Under the pieces are notes generated by a model, which did not search any database, was not told where the DNA came from, and saw only the letters and a list, made by a program, of their open reading frames with translations. Below, piece after piece: positions 45,531-57,100 of a stretch of 64,000 nt of DNA (position 1 is the first letter of the stretch; each line of letters starts with the position of its first letter). The position numbers and the translations under genes are program-made. The DNA is taken from the NCBI GenBank assembly GCA_029237695.1, contig CM055279.1, positions 62,531,586 through 62,595,585 of the forward strand, read 5' to 3'. Source of the stretch: Conchocele bisecta. Lineage: Eukaryota; Mollusca; Bivalvia; Lucinida; Thyasiridae.

Positions 45531-46829
45531 ATGCTTCTACATACGGGGGATAGTCCACATACATGTAGTGTTTGTGACAAGACATTCGCACGCAGTAACA
45601 ACTTGAAACAACACATGCTCATACATACAGGGGATCGTCCCCATACATGTAGTCTTTGTGACGAGACATTCACACAGAGTGTTAGCCTCAAACAGCACAT
45701 GCTTATACACATGGTGGATCGTCCCCATACATGTAGTTTTCGTGACAAGATATTCACACGTAGTGGCAACCTCAAACGACACATGCTCATACATACGGGG
45801 TGTCGTTTCCATAAATGTATTGTTTGTGACAATACATTCACACAGCGTAGCAGCCTCAAACAGCACATGCTCATACATACGGGGGATCGTCCCCACACAT
45901 GTAGTCTTTGTGACAAGACATTCACACAGCGTAGCAGCCTCAAACAGCACATGCTCATACATACGGGGGATCGTCCCCACACATGTAGTCTTTGTGACAA
46001 GACATTCACACGTAGTGGCAGCCTCAAACAGCATATGCTCATACATACGGGGGGTCTTTTCCATAAATGTATTGTTTGTGACAAGACATTCACACAGCGT
46101 AGCAGCCTCAAACAGCACATGCTCATACATACGGGGGATCGTCCCCATACATGTAGTCTTTGTGACAAGACATTCACACAGCGTAGCAGCCTCAAACAGC
46201 ACATGCTCATACATACGGGGGTTCGTCCCCATACATGTAGTCTTTGTGACAGGACATTCACACGTAGTGGTAGCCTCAAACAGCACATGCTCATACATAC
46301 CGGGGATCGTCCGCATACATGTAGTGTTTGTGACAAGACATTCACACGTAGTGGTAGCCTCAAACACCACATGCTCATACATACCGGGGATCGTCCCCAC
46401 ACATGTAGTGTTTGTGACGTGACATTCACACAGAGTGGTAGCCTCAAACAGCACATGCTCATACATACAGGGGATCGTCCCCATACATGTAGTCTTTGTG
46501 ACAAGACATTCACACGTAGTGGTAGCCTCAAAAACCACATGCTCATACATACGGGGGATCGTCCCCATACATGTAGTGTTTGTGACGAGACATTCACACG
46601 TAGTGGTAGCCTCAAACACCACATGCTCATACACACGGGGGATCGTCCTCATACATGTAGTCTTTGTGACAAGACATTCACACGTAGTGGCAGCCTCAAA
46701 CAGCACATGCTCATGCATACAGGGGGTCGTCCCCATACATGTAGCGTTTGTAACAAGACATTCACACAGTGCAGTAGCCTCAAACTGCACATGCTGATAC
46801 ATTCGGGGGAACCATTACATCCACAGTAG
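45531..46829 (+). CDS. C2H2 zinc-finger protein with 15 tandem fingers, 5' end damaged
   Basis: The 432-residue frame starts MLLHTGDSP and holds 15 units of 28 residues (about residues 10-429), ending EPLHPQ like its paralogue at 4007-5266 (EPLQPQ). Fingers 4-6 and 7-9 are two copies of one three-finger block of 252 bp, each starting with HKCIVCD (DNA at about 45811 and 46063). Finger 3 has lost a zinc ligand (HTCSFRDK) and finger 2 has a broken linker (HMVDRP). Helix contacts vary little (Q/R at -1; S/N at 3; Q/H/R/N/L at 6). The ATG at 45531 lies within a finger, so the natural start is probably lost. The locus may be a recent pseudogene or use an unseen upstream exon. The likely role, if expressed, is nuclear DNA binding. 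Confidence 0.75.
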   Translation: MLLHTGDSPHTCSVCDKTFARSNNLKQHMLIHTGDRPHTCSLCDETFTQSVSLKQHMLIHMVDRPHTCSFRDKIFTRSGNLKRHMLIHTGCRFHKCIVCDNTFTQRSSLKQHMLIHTGDRPHTCSLCDKTFTQRSSLKQHMLIHTGDRPHTCSLCDKTFTRSGSLKQHMLIHTGGLFHKCIVCDKTFTQRSSLKQHMLIHTGDRPHTCSLCDKTFTQRSSLKQHMLIHTGVRPHTCSLCDRTFTRSGSLKQHMLIHTGDRPHTCSVCDKTFTRSGSLKHHMLIHTGDRPHTCSVCDVTFTQSGSLKQHMLIHTGDRPHTCSLCDKTFTRSGSLKNHMLIHTGDRPHTCSVCDETFTRSGSLKHHMLIHTGDRPHTCSLCDKTFTRSGSLKQHMLMHTGGRPHTCSVCNKTFTQCSSLKLHMLIHSGEPLHPQ

Positions 46830-46880
46830 CTCGAGAGACTATAAGTTCATCCACAGGCCGGATAGTAGCTCGAGAGATCT
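46830..46880 (+). repeat. Vestige of the 39-bp minisatellite
   Basis: CTCGAGAGACTATAAGTTCA TCCACAGGCCGGATAGTAGC parallels the unit at 5268-6009 in the same position after the finger array. Another worn unit is near 47078 (CTTCATCCGCAGCTCGGATA). Confidence 0.75.
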
Positions 46881-46884
46881 GGGG

Positions 46885-47408
46885 CCCGTTTCACTAAACT
46901 TCGTAAGACTAGGAAGTTCGCAAGTGCAGACTCTAATTTTAAAATAACATTTACAATGACAGCCGCTAATGCAAAATAGTTCGTGGACGTATTCACATGT
47001 AATGATGTGTGCATGCAGGTGCCATATGGTAACGTCAGTTAGCCACGTTGATTTGATATGCAAATTAATATAAATCTTCATCCGCAGCTCGGATAGTAGA
47101 TTAAGAGGCCGTACGTGCATCCAAAACGCGAATCCGATCCATACATGTTTGTGTAAAGCCATGCAGACATTAGCGTGGGACACCATGGGCCGTTTCACTA
47201 AACTTTCTACGACTAAAATGTTCGTATTACGAAGCGCAAAATTATGATAGTCTGTAAATTTCACATTAACAACATTTTCTTGTAAACATTTGATGGATAT
47301 GCAGTCTATGCTCAATAAATGTAAATCCATCAATTGAAATTTCCAGACGATCATAAATTTGCACTTACGAACATTTTAGTCGTAGGAAGTTTAGTGAAAC
47401 GGGCCCCA
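46885..47408. repeat. Foldback element GGGCCCGTTTCACTAAACT, copy 2 plus an extra end
   Basis: 47189-47408 is a complete foldback (GGGCCGTTTCACTAAACTTT...GTTTAGTGAAACGGGCCCC) homologous to 23325-23567. A third end at 46885 (GGGGCCCGTTTCACTAAACT) suggests an interrupted or second element. Confidence 0.7.
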
Positions 47409-48029
47409 TGTGTCCATCTTCAACCCTGACCGTTACAAGACATCCGCATACAGCAGCCGCCTTCATTATATTTATTATGCTTCAATGTACTTTCTATGCG
47501 TTGCATTGATCAATTATAAATCCTGATCATGTTGCCCAGTCTTGGCAATATTCCAATCTAAGTGTAATGACTTTACTTTCGACATTAAGGTTACTTTGTT
47601 GACTGTGCGGTTTCGCTGGTGGCATATGCATATGCTGGCATATGCTAGTTGCCAATATTATAGGTACTTTTTATCAATCGGGGGGGGGGGGGGGGCATAC
47701 ACATATACAAAATGTAAATAAAATAAACAAATTAATAACGATTTAGAAGGAACTATCTTGCGAGGTGAAGCGTAGTTCCTGCACTGACCAATATGAACTC
47801 GCGAGACGTCATTATGGAAAAAAAATATTGATGTCTTGCGTTGCAGTGTGTTTCAATGGGCAACGGAAGTACGTAATCTATATAACATAATGCATGTTAT
47901 TGAAAATTATTTGTAGGACCGAAGACCCAATGCTTGCAGTGGTTGACAGTAGAAAATATATGCACATGGACACACTGTGTGTGACAGAAAATACCAGGCC
48001 AGTCAGAGTTCCAGATATACACCATGACT
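47409..48029. other. No recognised gene; poly-G tract
   Basis: A run of about 18 G occurs at 47679-47697. GGCATATGCATATGCTGGCA repeats occur at 47620-47650. No gene is seen. Confidence 0.4.
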
Positions 48030-48039
48030 TCAAAATTTA

Positions 48040-48235
48040 AACATGCACTTATTTGAGCTGTAAGTAAGTGAATTTTCAACTTTATGACAGTATTTTCGCT
48101 GCTCAGTTTGAAAACCAATGCATATTTTCACATTGCTGTGCATATTTCGTACTCTCACCTTGATACTCAATGCGTATTCAGCTGAAATAATTGCGCAAAA
48201 GACACCAATACGCACCCAATCCGGAGCTCTGAGGC
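48040..48235 (+). repeat. CAGAGCTCCAGATAAG family fragment
   Basis: Contains CAGTTTGAAAACCAATGCAT, TCAATGCGTATTCAGCTGAA and ends ATCCGGAGCTCTGAGG, matching 44700-44891. Confidence 0.6.
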
Positions 48236-48379
48236 CAGTAACAAGTTTATCAGACAAGACTAAGAAACTCGTAGGAATTCATAGGATTCCGAGATCTTGT
48301 CATTTTCCTCAATAATATTATGTTTTGGCATTTGGTCGTAAATATCTGTAGCTTTATGATCTCATGTCCACCCACAGTA

Positions 48380-48750
48380 GGTGGCAGGTGGGAGCATGCG
48401 TTGGATAATTTAATGATCGGGATTCATCCTTAAACGAATCCCGACCAGAGAATCGTTCGGCCCTCAGATAGGTTTTTTGCATTTTTGTATGTGAGAGTTT
48501 AATTTGGTTATACCCCTTATTCGAATCCTATTACTTTAGGGGAATGGGCCATGTGACTTTGGTGTGTATGGACCTGGAACCAGGTCTGGTTATTCTAATT
48601 GTTGGATGGAATAATTATGTATTTATTTCGATGTAAATATTCCTTTGTGATCCCCACCCCCCTCCCTGCATGTGGGATCGAACCAGTTGGCCAGGCTTTA
48701 AATGGCCTTAACTGTTGATAGTCAGTTAAACACCATTAAGCAAACAAACC
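48380..48750 (+). mobile_element. GTTAAAC-tail SINE family, variant copy
   Basis: Body landmarks GGGAATGGGCCATGTGACTT, GACCTGGAACCAGGTCTGGT and CGATGTAAATATTCC, then GGGATCGAACCAGTTGG (a B-box-like string in reverse orientation) and tail CTGTTGATAGTCAGTTAAAC with (CAAA)n. Confidence 0.7.
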
Positions 48751-48939
48751 ACCCATTACCATACCCATTATCCGTTTCACGCACCAGGTATTCCGACCGA
48801 CAATGCCATCTTGGATGCATTACTTTTAAAGTAGTCATTTATTGATCTTACATTTTTTCACTTAGTGACCTCTGTGAAATTATAATTAATTATTACTAAA
48901 TAGTATTGGCCACCTCTTCTGTGTCCATACAAATTGAAG

Positions 48940-49905
48940 TGTGATTTGATGTCAGATCATGATGTTATTATGTCAACGTGCTATGCTGTCGTGTCAAAAC
49001 TTACCATGTGCTGTCTACTCTGCATTATATCTTGCCAACTCGCCATGCTGTCTTGTCCAAATGTTAGCATGTACTGTTCACTGTATATTATATCTTGTCA
49101 ACTCGCCATGTTGTCTTGTCAACATAGTATCATGTAATGTCCATTGTGCATTTTATCTTGCCAATTGACCATGTTATCTTGCGCAATTCGTATACTTTGC
49201 ACATTATGAATTATATTTTGTCAATTCAACATGTTAGCTTGTCCGCAGCGTGACATTGGTTGTCCACTTTCCGTTATATTGTGCCATTTCAACATTTTAT
49301 AACGTCCACATATTAGTATGTGCTGTCCATTGTGCGTTACATTTTGTCCAGTCGTCATACTATATTGTCAACACATTGGCATGTGCTGTCCACATTTTAT
49401 CGTGTCCAGTCATCATGTTGTCTTGTCCATATATTATGATGTTCTGTCCACTGTACATTATATCTTGTCCAATCGTCATGTCATCTTGTCCAGGCGTCAT
49501 GTCATCTTGTCCAGACGTCATGTCATGTTGTCCAATCGTCATGTCATCTTGTCCAATTGTCATCTTGATAACATGCACAGTGGACAGCACATGATACTAT
49601 TTGGACATAACAACATGGCGACTTGACAAGATAAGATGCACAGTGGACGGCGCATGATACTATTTGAACAAGACAGCATGGCGACTTGACAATATAACAT
49701 GTACAGTGGACAGCACATGTTAATATTTGGACAAGACAACATGGCGAGTTGATAAGATAACATGCACAGTGGACAGCGCATGCTAATATTTGGACAAGAC
49801 AACATGGCGAGCTGATAAGATAACATGCACTTTGTGCAGCACATGATACGTTTTGACTGAACAGCATAGCATGTTGACATGATAGCTCATGTATTGACGT
49901 CATAT
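48940..49905. repeat. Large inverted array of 63-bp units
   Basis: The left half repeats a 63-bp unit; starts of the GTCAACTCGCCATG.TGTCTTG block fall at 48971, 49034, 49097, 49160, 49220, 49283 and 49346. The right half (49575-49905) carries the same unit inverted (AAGACAACATGGCGAG.TGAT). The outer ends also mirror (ATGATGTTATTATGTCAACG / GTTGACATGATAGCTCAT). Open frames here arise only because 63 is a multiple of three. Confidence 0.9.
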
Positions 49906-49929
49906 CACACATGTCGTGTACATGAGACA

Positions 49930-50245
49930 GTTTGGGCGTTCCATATTCACATACGTCTTTGACATTTTGTATGTGACAGTTGAATCTATACCCATTATGT
50001 GAGTATTACGATTATTCGTAATCCTCTTTTAGGGAAGTGGCTTTGGTGTGGTATGCACCTGGCATCAGGTCATGTTATTCTAATTTCTGGGCTGAATATA
50101 TCTGTTCTCTATGTCAATATTCCTTTCTGATTTTGGGATATCCCCCCAAAGCAGCAGGTTAAACTAGGATCGAACCAGTTTGCCCTTCCTTACATGACAT
50201 TAGCTGTTGATAGGCCGTTAAAGACCAATAACCAAATCAAACCGT
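49930..50245 (+). mobile_element. GTTAAAC-tail SINE family copy
   Basis: CACATACGTCTTTGACATTT, GCACCTGGCATCAGGTCATG, TCTGGGCTGAATATATCTG, GGATCGAACCAGTTTG and tail GCTGTTGATAGGCCGTTAAA. Confidence 0.75.
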
Positions 50246-51169
50246 TGCGTGATGATAGTTTTTAACCAGTTGGAGGTACAACCCTGTGATTACCTACTAA
50301 TACTGAAATGTTAATGTACTATATGATATGTATGCATTTGGGAGCTTAATTAAAGTAAACATGGAAACTATAGCATACTACAAAGTATATATAGTTGAAA
50401 CAAAAACAATCACAATCTCGGTTACGGCAACGTAAACATATTGTGTTGGCCATGTTGAATTTGAGTACCAAGACGTTGAGAGGTTATAAATGTTGAATTG
50501 AAATACCATATAAAGCAATCACAGTACCCAACCCAACATGGCACGCCTACCCAATTTAGCATATTGGCGCTGCCGGTAGAACATGTATGGAATATATATG
50601 GTGTAAATGGTGGCCATTGTTAAATGTCGCGTCTTTATCTCTACCACTTGATAACTGAGGTCGGGGTGTTACAATAATGTTTACAGTCGTTGAAATGATA
50701 TTGATATCCAACTTGGTTACAGAGCTGTAGACAAGACCCTTTAATCGATGGCGGCCATCTTGGATTTCACAATGGCGGAAGAACACCAGGAAAATGTAAT
50801 GAGTTTTCATCAATTAATCAAGTATGATTCAGGAAAGTGTACTCCACACTTTTGTATGACATTTATTAATTGATGTAATCCGAAACATGTTACAGTGTAA
50901 CCTTCCAAAACTGGACACCCTGGGAGGCCCACCGACACAGACAAACGACTTCCTGAAGACACGCGTCTTTGCTTTGTGATCATGAACAGATATTATCATC
51001 CGAGATAAAGGGCAATAAACACGTCAAGTTATCAAAATTAATCACAACTAACATTTCCCTGTGTTCAGTTTACAGAGGTTTCACTGTATTATGTTTATCG
51101 ATTTCTCTCAAGCATTTAACAAGGTATGGAGAATGGAACTATCATGACTTCTCAAATTTTCTGAACGTT
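50246..51169. other. No recognised gene
   Basis: A pogo/Tigger-like end (ACAGTGTAACCTTCCAAAAC TGGACACC) occurs at about 50893, and YY1-type cores (GGCGGCCATCTTGG) occur at about 50750. No coding evidence. Confidence 0.4.
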
Positions 51170-53010
51170 CCAGTAGCCTATTTCACGGACGTCCGTTAGT
51201 CGGCTAAACTCAGTTAGTCGGCTAAACTTCAGGCCGTTAGTCGACTAACGGGAAAAAACGCGTTTCACGAACACGAAACTTTTGGTTAGCCGACTAAGCG
51301 AAATGTAAGACGACGTCAAATAATCTGTTATATAGGGAACACAATTTACATCAGTTGTATAGTGAGCATAAACATTATTATCAATGTAATTGGGTGTGTT
51401 GTGGGGACGGGCGCGGTGCCACTTATTTCTGTTTTAATAAACGCATTAGTTGTCGCCGTTTGTCTGTTAGCCTACATGAATTTGTGACACTTTTTATGAA
51501 ACACATTTGCACATTTTAGCATTATTGACACACATATCCTCAATATTAATGAAAACCGGCAATCTCCAGTAACAATCTTTGATGTACTCGTAAAACTAAT
51601 TTGTTATTATCTGACAATCCCTGCAGGTAAACACATCGGCGTGTTTATTAAAATTACACACGTGCGAAATGAATTCGTATTTGGTGGCCACGGCCATTGC
51701 TTAGCCCGCCAAGGTAATAAACAAAACAAACACTGATTGACGGACTGGCACACGAACACACAGGCATATGTTTTCTGTTTTGCGACTGGACACAAATAAT
51801 AGCAGTTATCGTATTTATCGCATCGCCGTATTTCGCTGATATTGCAACATATCGACACTATCGGGAGAACAAATGTTTCGCTATAATTATCCGCGAAATA
51901 TAGCAATGTACTCGGAGAGGTAGCTGGGACCATATCATGAAAATAATACTTTCTTCACGTACCTATTGTCATGCACATACCGTTATCCGACGTGCTGGGA
52001 ATCATTAATACATGTGCACACTCGAAGAAAAACACGCCCATCTGCATCACACTGGCGCGACACTGCGATATATGTAGTCGGCGTTTTGTGTATCAATTGG
52101 ACATCAAATAAAGACCGCGACAACGTCTCTCACTCTAAGTCGTCATGTCTCGGAAGTTGTTTTGGGACGGCGAGAACAGCCGAGGACATGCGACAATGAA
52201 CAACACTGTGTATGGCAGTTTGTACGGCAACGTACGGATGAGTTGCACGATTGGTGCGAGAAGACCTTTGACGGCGAGAAATCTTTTGTAGGCACTTTCA
52301 GACATTATGCGAGGTATGACAACATGTGTTTGCCTTCAGACGACATATGGCGACATCTCTTCCAAATACCCTCGATATGTGTCGACTTATGAACTCGCCG
52401 CATGTTGTAGCGCAAGTCGGGACAGTGTGACAGTGAGGCGTTTTATTGTTTTACGCCATTTGGTCGCAATTCATAAAACAGCGATGTTGCCGGTCAATAT
52501 CGTGACGTTATTGACAACGACAATAAACGTCATGTATTTTAATGACGTCAAACAAACTTAAAGAATCAACTACGTCGCGCGACGTCACATGGGGCTAATA
52601 ATGTAATGTACTAGGGTATAAAAGCAATACGTTCATGGTTGAATCGGTGTTTTCATTGTGATTTTAAGGACAGAGTAAATATTTGTAAAAACTATTTGTT
52701 TTTATGTTTTCCTGACGCTTAATGCGCTTTCTGACGCTTTTATAGTTTATTGTACATGTAGCTTTTTAGTGCGACCGTCATTTTCCAGCGGCAGCAGGAG
52801 GGGTTTCCCCGAGGATTCCCCGACCTTGACCTTCGAATGAAGTTAGCCGACTAAGTTTAGTCGACTAACCATAGTCGGCTAACAAAATCGTTCGTGAAAT
52901 GAAAACATGTCAACAAGTTTAGCCGACTATTGTTAGTCGACTAAACTTAGTTTAGTCAGCTAAAAGTTTAGCCGACTAACGGAGGTTCGTGAAATATGCT
53001 ACTGGTGAAT
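51170..53010. mobile_element. 1.8-kb TIR element with TTAGTCGACTAA-type subterminal clusters
   Basis: The left end CCAGTAGCCTATTTCACGGA and the right end TCGTGAAATATGCTACTGG are inverted. Both ends are followed by clusters of GTTAGTCGGCTAA / GTTAGTCGACTAAC palindromes (51194-51295 and 52847-52985; four to six per side). The 1.5-kb interior has no believable protein. No target duplication is visible. Confidence 0.75.
52545..52624 (+). promoter_or_regulatory. Possible promoter in the TTAGTCGACTAA element (CRE sites and TATA box)
   Basis: GACGTCA at about 52548 and 52581, then GGGTATAAAAGC with TATAAAAG at about 52617. A transcript would start near 52650 and run toward the right TIR, but no coding sequence follows. 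Motif evidence only. Confidence 0.35.
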
Positions 53011-53255
53011 TCCCATGCAGATACATGCAGATGATACTGCATAAACAAGTGTTCGTCTTGTAACCGGCGCAAGTTTTTTAGACGTAAACTGTGTTTATGC
53101 GATAGCTCTTAGTTGAGCCGGTGAGTTGCACTCGCAATGAAACAAGTGCATGTTTCCACGTAAAACTGTTTTATTGTATTAACAATTGACACTATAGTCA
53201 GCGTAGAAGATGAAACAAGTTTCGAAACGAGTCAGTTCTGCGTTTACTTATTGTT
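53011..53255. other. No recognised feature
   Basis: Short intergenic stretch. Confidence 0.4.
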
Positions 53256-53475
53256 ATGCAGTGAAACCTCTCTAAACCGGACACCAATAAATCACATGTG
53301 ATCTTGTGTTCATGAGTTTCCTTGTCATTTATCTGATGTGATACTGTCTGTTCGCCATTGCAGAGCACAGATATATGGCTCCGAATGATCACATGTCTGA
53401 TTTACAGTGAAATCTCTCTAAGCCGGACACCCTGGGGACCTCCCAGGGTGTCCGGTTTAGAGAGGTTTCACTGTG
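53256..53475. mobile_element. pogo/Tigger-like MITE (CAGTGAAACCTCTCTAAACC)
   Basis: CAGTGAAACCTCTCTAAACC GGACACC occurs at 53256 and inverted at 53449-53475. A third, slightly different end at about 53407 makes a tight hairpin with the right end (GGACACCCTGGG / CCCAGGGTGTCC). Such ends are typical of pogo-type elements. Confidence 0.65.
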
Positions 53476-53824
53476 CATTAACATACATTGCAACAAACTA
53501 AAGTGATCATAGTATTTGGTATATTAGTGCAGCGGATAAGCTGACCAATTGTGCATTTTTTGATAAAAGCACCAAACTTGGCACAGAGTTAGACCAATAT
53601 ATTATGAACAAATTTGGATGTGGAGCCATCGGCCAACTGCCCCCTGGTGGCTGTGGCGGCCATTTTCCATAAAAGGCCGCCATGTGACTGCCGAGGAAGC
53701 CTTAACCCTAGATGAAATGAGAAGTACTGAGTAACTCTGCAGTAAAAATTATTCGAAATACCACACACAAATGCTCACCACGATGAGACAATGTGTCGCG
53801 TGCATGACCCTGTCCCTACGCCCA

Positions 53825-53872
53825 AGGTCAAGGTCACGTTTGGAGGTCAAAGGTCAAATCAAATTTAGGTCA
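53825..53872. promoter_or_regulatory. Five AGGTCA nuclear-receptor half-sites in element D left TIR
   Basis: AGGTCA at 53825, 53831, 53844, 53851 and 53867; 53844-53856 is a perfect DR1. The right TIR keeps the five sites inverted (58278, 58289, 58296, 58309 and 58315). Nuclear receptors bind such sites; function here is untested. Confidence 0.55.
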
Positions 53873-54173
53873 AATTTCGAAATTTCGTTTTTCATCAAAG
53901 GTAGTCATGTAATATATCAAATCGAAGATATTAATGAGCATAGTTCGACTTAGTCCTTTGCATACAACTCCAAATAATTAATTGGCAATGAAGATGGCCG
54001 CCAACTGTTTATTTTGCTATTGTGCGCCGAAAAGTCAGCGGAGGAATCGAAGAACGACATACAACAACAACAACAACAACAAGAAAAAGCGACTGCTACT
54101 TTGGAAGATATTTCAGGTAATCAGCCATGTTCTATCCACTTTTATATGCTAATTACAAACATGTGAATAGTTC

Positions 54174-57100
54174 ATGCTACATGCACATACGCGCAAGAGG
54201 GAGCTCGTCGACAGGCTGGCACACATGGGGATTTCTGTCTCCTATGACCGGGTCCTGTCCGTCTCTACACAGCTGGGGAACAGTGCCTGCCGCCTCTACC
54301 ACCAGGAGCAAGTAATTTGCCCTCCCAAGATGAGAGGCAGAGTCTTCACGACTTCCGCTGTAGACAATATTGACCACAACCCAAGTTCCACCACAGCAAA
54401 ACAGTCATTCCATGGGACTGCTATTTCCCTCATACAACACCCTGCGTTCCCTGGGGCCGGCATCGATCGCAGTATCATCATCCTCGGCGGGCCAAACGAA
54501 AGAGGTCTGAAAACAGTTGATCGATTGCCGCACTACTATACAGACGTCCCATCCGTCACCGGCAGTATCAAGAACACCCCCATGCCAGCATCCGGCATGC
54601 CAGCATCCGGCGTTACATCCCTGAGCAACAACAATCGTCTCAAGCAACATGCTGAAGGAGAGCATCTCTGGCTGCAACGCACCCAAGTCGCCTTACAAGA
54701 ACCTTCTCCAGTTGAGAACATTTCATGGGCTGCATACCACGCAAGCCAGCAGGACATGCTAGCCAGTCGGCCAATCTGTCACACAGCACTGCTCCCACTA
54801 TTCCTGGAGAGCGCCAACACCGTGGCTATGATCAAGCACTCCATGGATCTGGTCAGGAATGCAGTGGAACATCTCAACCCTGGCCAGACGCCAGTGGTCA
54901 CATTCGACCAGCTGCTGTTTGCTTTGGCAAAGCAAATCCAGTGGAAGTGGCCACTGGAGTATGGTGAAAAGAAGTTTGTTGTCCTCTTCGGCGGTCTTCA
55001 TATCGAGATGGCAGCATTGAAGACCGTTGGTGACTGGTTGCAAGGGAGCGGATGGGTGCAAGCCCTGGTTCAGGCAGAGATCACCAGTGCCGGGACAGCG
55101 GACTCCTTCCTGCGGGCATCCCATGTCAGTCGAACCAGGAGGGATCATCAAGTGACAGCGGCAGCCCTCTTCACCCTGCAGCACATTGCCTACAACCAAT
55201 ACCTTGACCAGCTGGGTGACGCCCGCAATGAGCTGCTGGAGTTTGACGATTGGTGCCAGCAAAAGGTGGAGACCTGCCCCCAGTTCCACTACTGGGCAAC
55301 AGTCCTGCATCTGGAGGTGACGGTCCTGGTGTATGTGCGGTCTCTGCGCCAAGCGTCGTTTGCGATGTACGTAGATGCCCTTAGAGAACTGGCAGTGTGG
55401 TTCCATGCCCTGGATCACACCAACTATGGGCGCTGGATTCCTGTGCATCTGCGAGACATGGTGGAACTGCCGAAGACACACCCTGAAATAGCCCAGGAAT
55501 TCCGAGCTGGAACTTCACCGTCCAGAAGACAAATAGGCTGTTCTCCGCCATCCCCATTGATCAGGCCCACGAACAGAACAATGCTGCCATCAAAGGAGAC
55601 GGAGGTGCAGTGGGCCTGACTGATAACCCCAGCGCTCTCCGACGGTGGATGGTGGCAGGACCGGAGGTTGCCAGGCTCATCGATGAGTTCCAGAATGAAA
55701 CTGACCTGGGGAACAGACCACAAGACACAAGGCACCATGATCAGTCAGCAAGTGTGCAGACTGCTTTCCTCAAAGATGTACAATCAATGGTCAACGTGAT
55801 TGATGACTTCGGGAATCCATTTGAAGAGGAGAGTCAAGATCTGCTGGTACTCGACACCAAGGACATAGCACCACACGGGGCTGTAGACACCCTCCGTCAT
55901 GCACATGAAGTGGGTCAGATGCAGCTTGACAACTTCGTCAGAGAACGCCTGTTGGAGAGAACAAAACCCATAGATGAGACTATCCACAGAAACAAGCTGA
56001 AAATATATTTGGTCAACCTGCTTCAAAACCTCCGGGAAAGGGCAAGCAGCAGATGAAATCCCTCAAGAATGACGTGGATATGTTCTCTCGTCTGTATATC
56101 GGGTGCCAGAACCGGGATGGGAATCTAGAGGAATTCTTCCAACATGAAAACCAAGCCTACCCCCCTGCACTATCAGATGGTGGTAGCATCCGGCTGGGTG
56201 TCAAGAGTGACCTTCTCGCTTGTCTTGAAGACCGAAGTCAGCCCAAGTCTGAGGTTCGAAGTCAGCCCAAGTCTGAGGTTCCTCCAACCAGCTGCGTTGT
56301 GCTAGATGGAGCAGTCATACACCAGATGCTCAAGCCAGCTACAGCAAAATGCTTCAATGAGTATACACAGCAGGTCTTCGTGCCCTACATACTGTCAAAA
56401 CTCCATCAAGCAACGCGACTGGACCTGGTTTGGGATCGCTACAATTCAGACTCGTTGAAGGGTACAGCAAGGGCCAAGCGCGGAAAAGGATTGAGAAGAC
56501 GGGTGGTGGGTGGCGCAACGCTCCCCGGGAACTGGGCCAACTTCCTGAGAGTCGACGAGAACAAGACAGAGCTGTTCAGCTTCCTTTCTCGCGGCCTCCA
56601 CGATTCATTCCAGCTTGCAGACAAGGAGCTAATCATCACTGAAGAAGATAGTGTCTTGAGCAAGCCACCGCTCCTAGATACTGCCACCCTGGCTCCTTGC
56701 AACCATGAAGAAGCAGACAACCGCATAATGTTGCATGCCGCCCACGCCGTTCATAATGGCCACAAGAAGATCCTCATTCGCACAGTTGACACTGATGATG
56801 TTGTCCTAGCAGTGGCTCTGGCACACACCCTGGAGGAAGAAGCTGAAGTGTGGGTGTCCTTCAGGACGGGCAAGTCTTTCCGGTTCTTGGCAGCCCATGA
56901 GATGGCACGGGATCTGGGCCCTGAGAAGTCACAGGCACTACCGATGTTTCATGCGTTGACAGGCTGCGACACAGTCTCCTGCTTCGCCGGACATGGCAAG
57001 AGGACAGCATGGGCAGTATGGACAGCTCTACCTCAGCTGACACAGACTCTCACTTACCTCTCCACTGCACCGGATCAGATTGATGAAGATGCCATGCACA

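Noticed and set aside
45449..46802. Long open frames of about 395-421 codons on the minus strand opposite the zinc fingers
   Set aside because: They mirror the 84-bp finger repeat, which is a multiple of three, so any stop-free frame is repeated. The plus strand has the C2H2 signature; the minus frames have no recognisable fold.
48934..49912. Several open frames rich in Cys and Met on both strands
   Set aside because: They are by-products of the 63-bp inverted array; no domain and no consistent frame between units.
54798..55481. A 227-codon minus-strand frame opposite the element D protein
   Set aside because: The plus strand carries motifs shared with A and B; the antisense frame has no match and reflects the GC-richer coding sequence.
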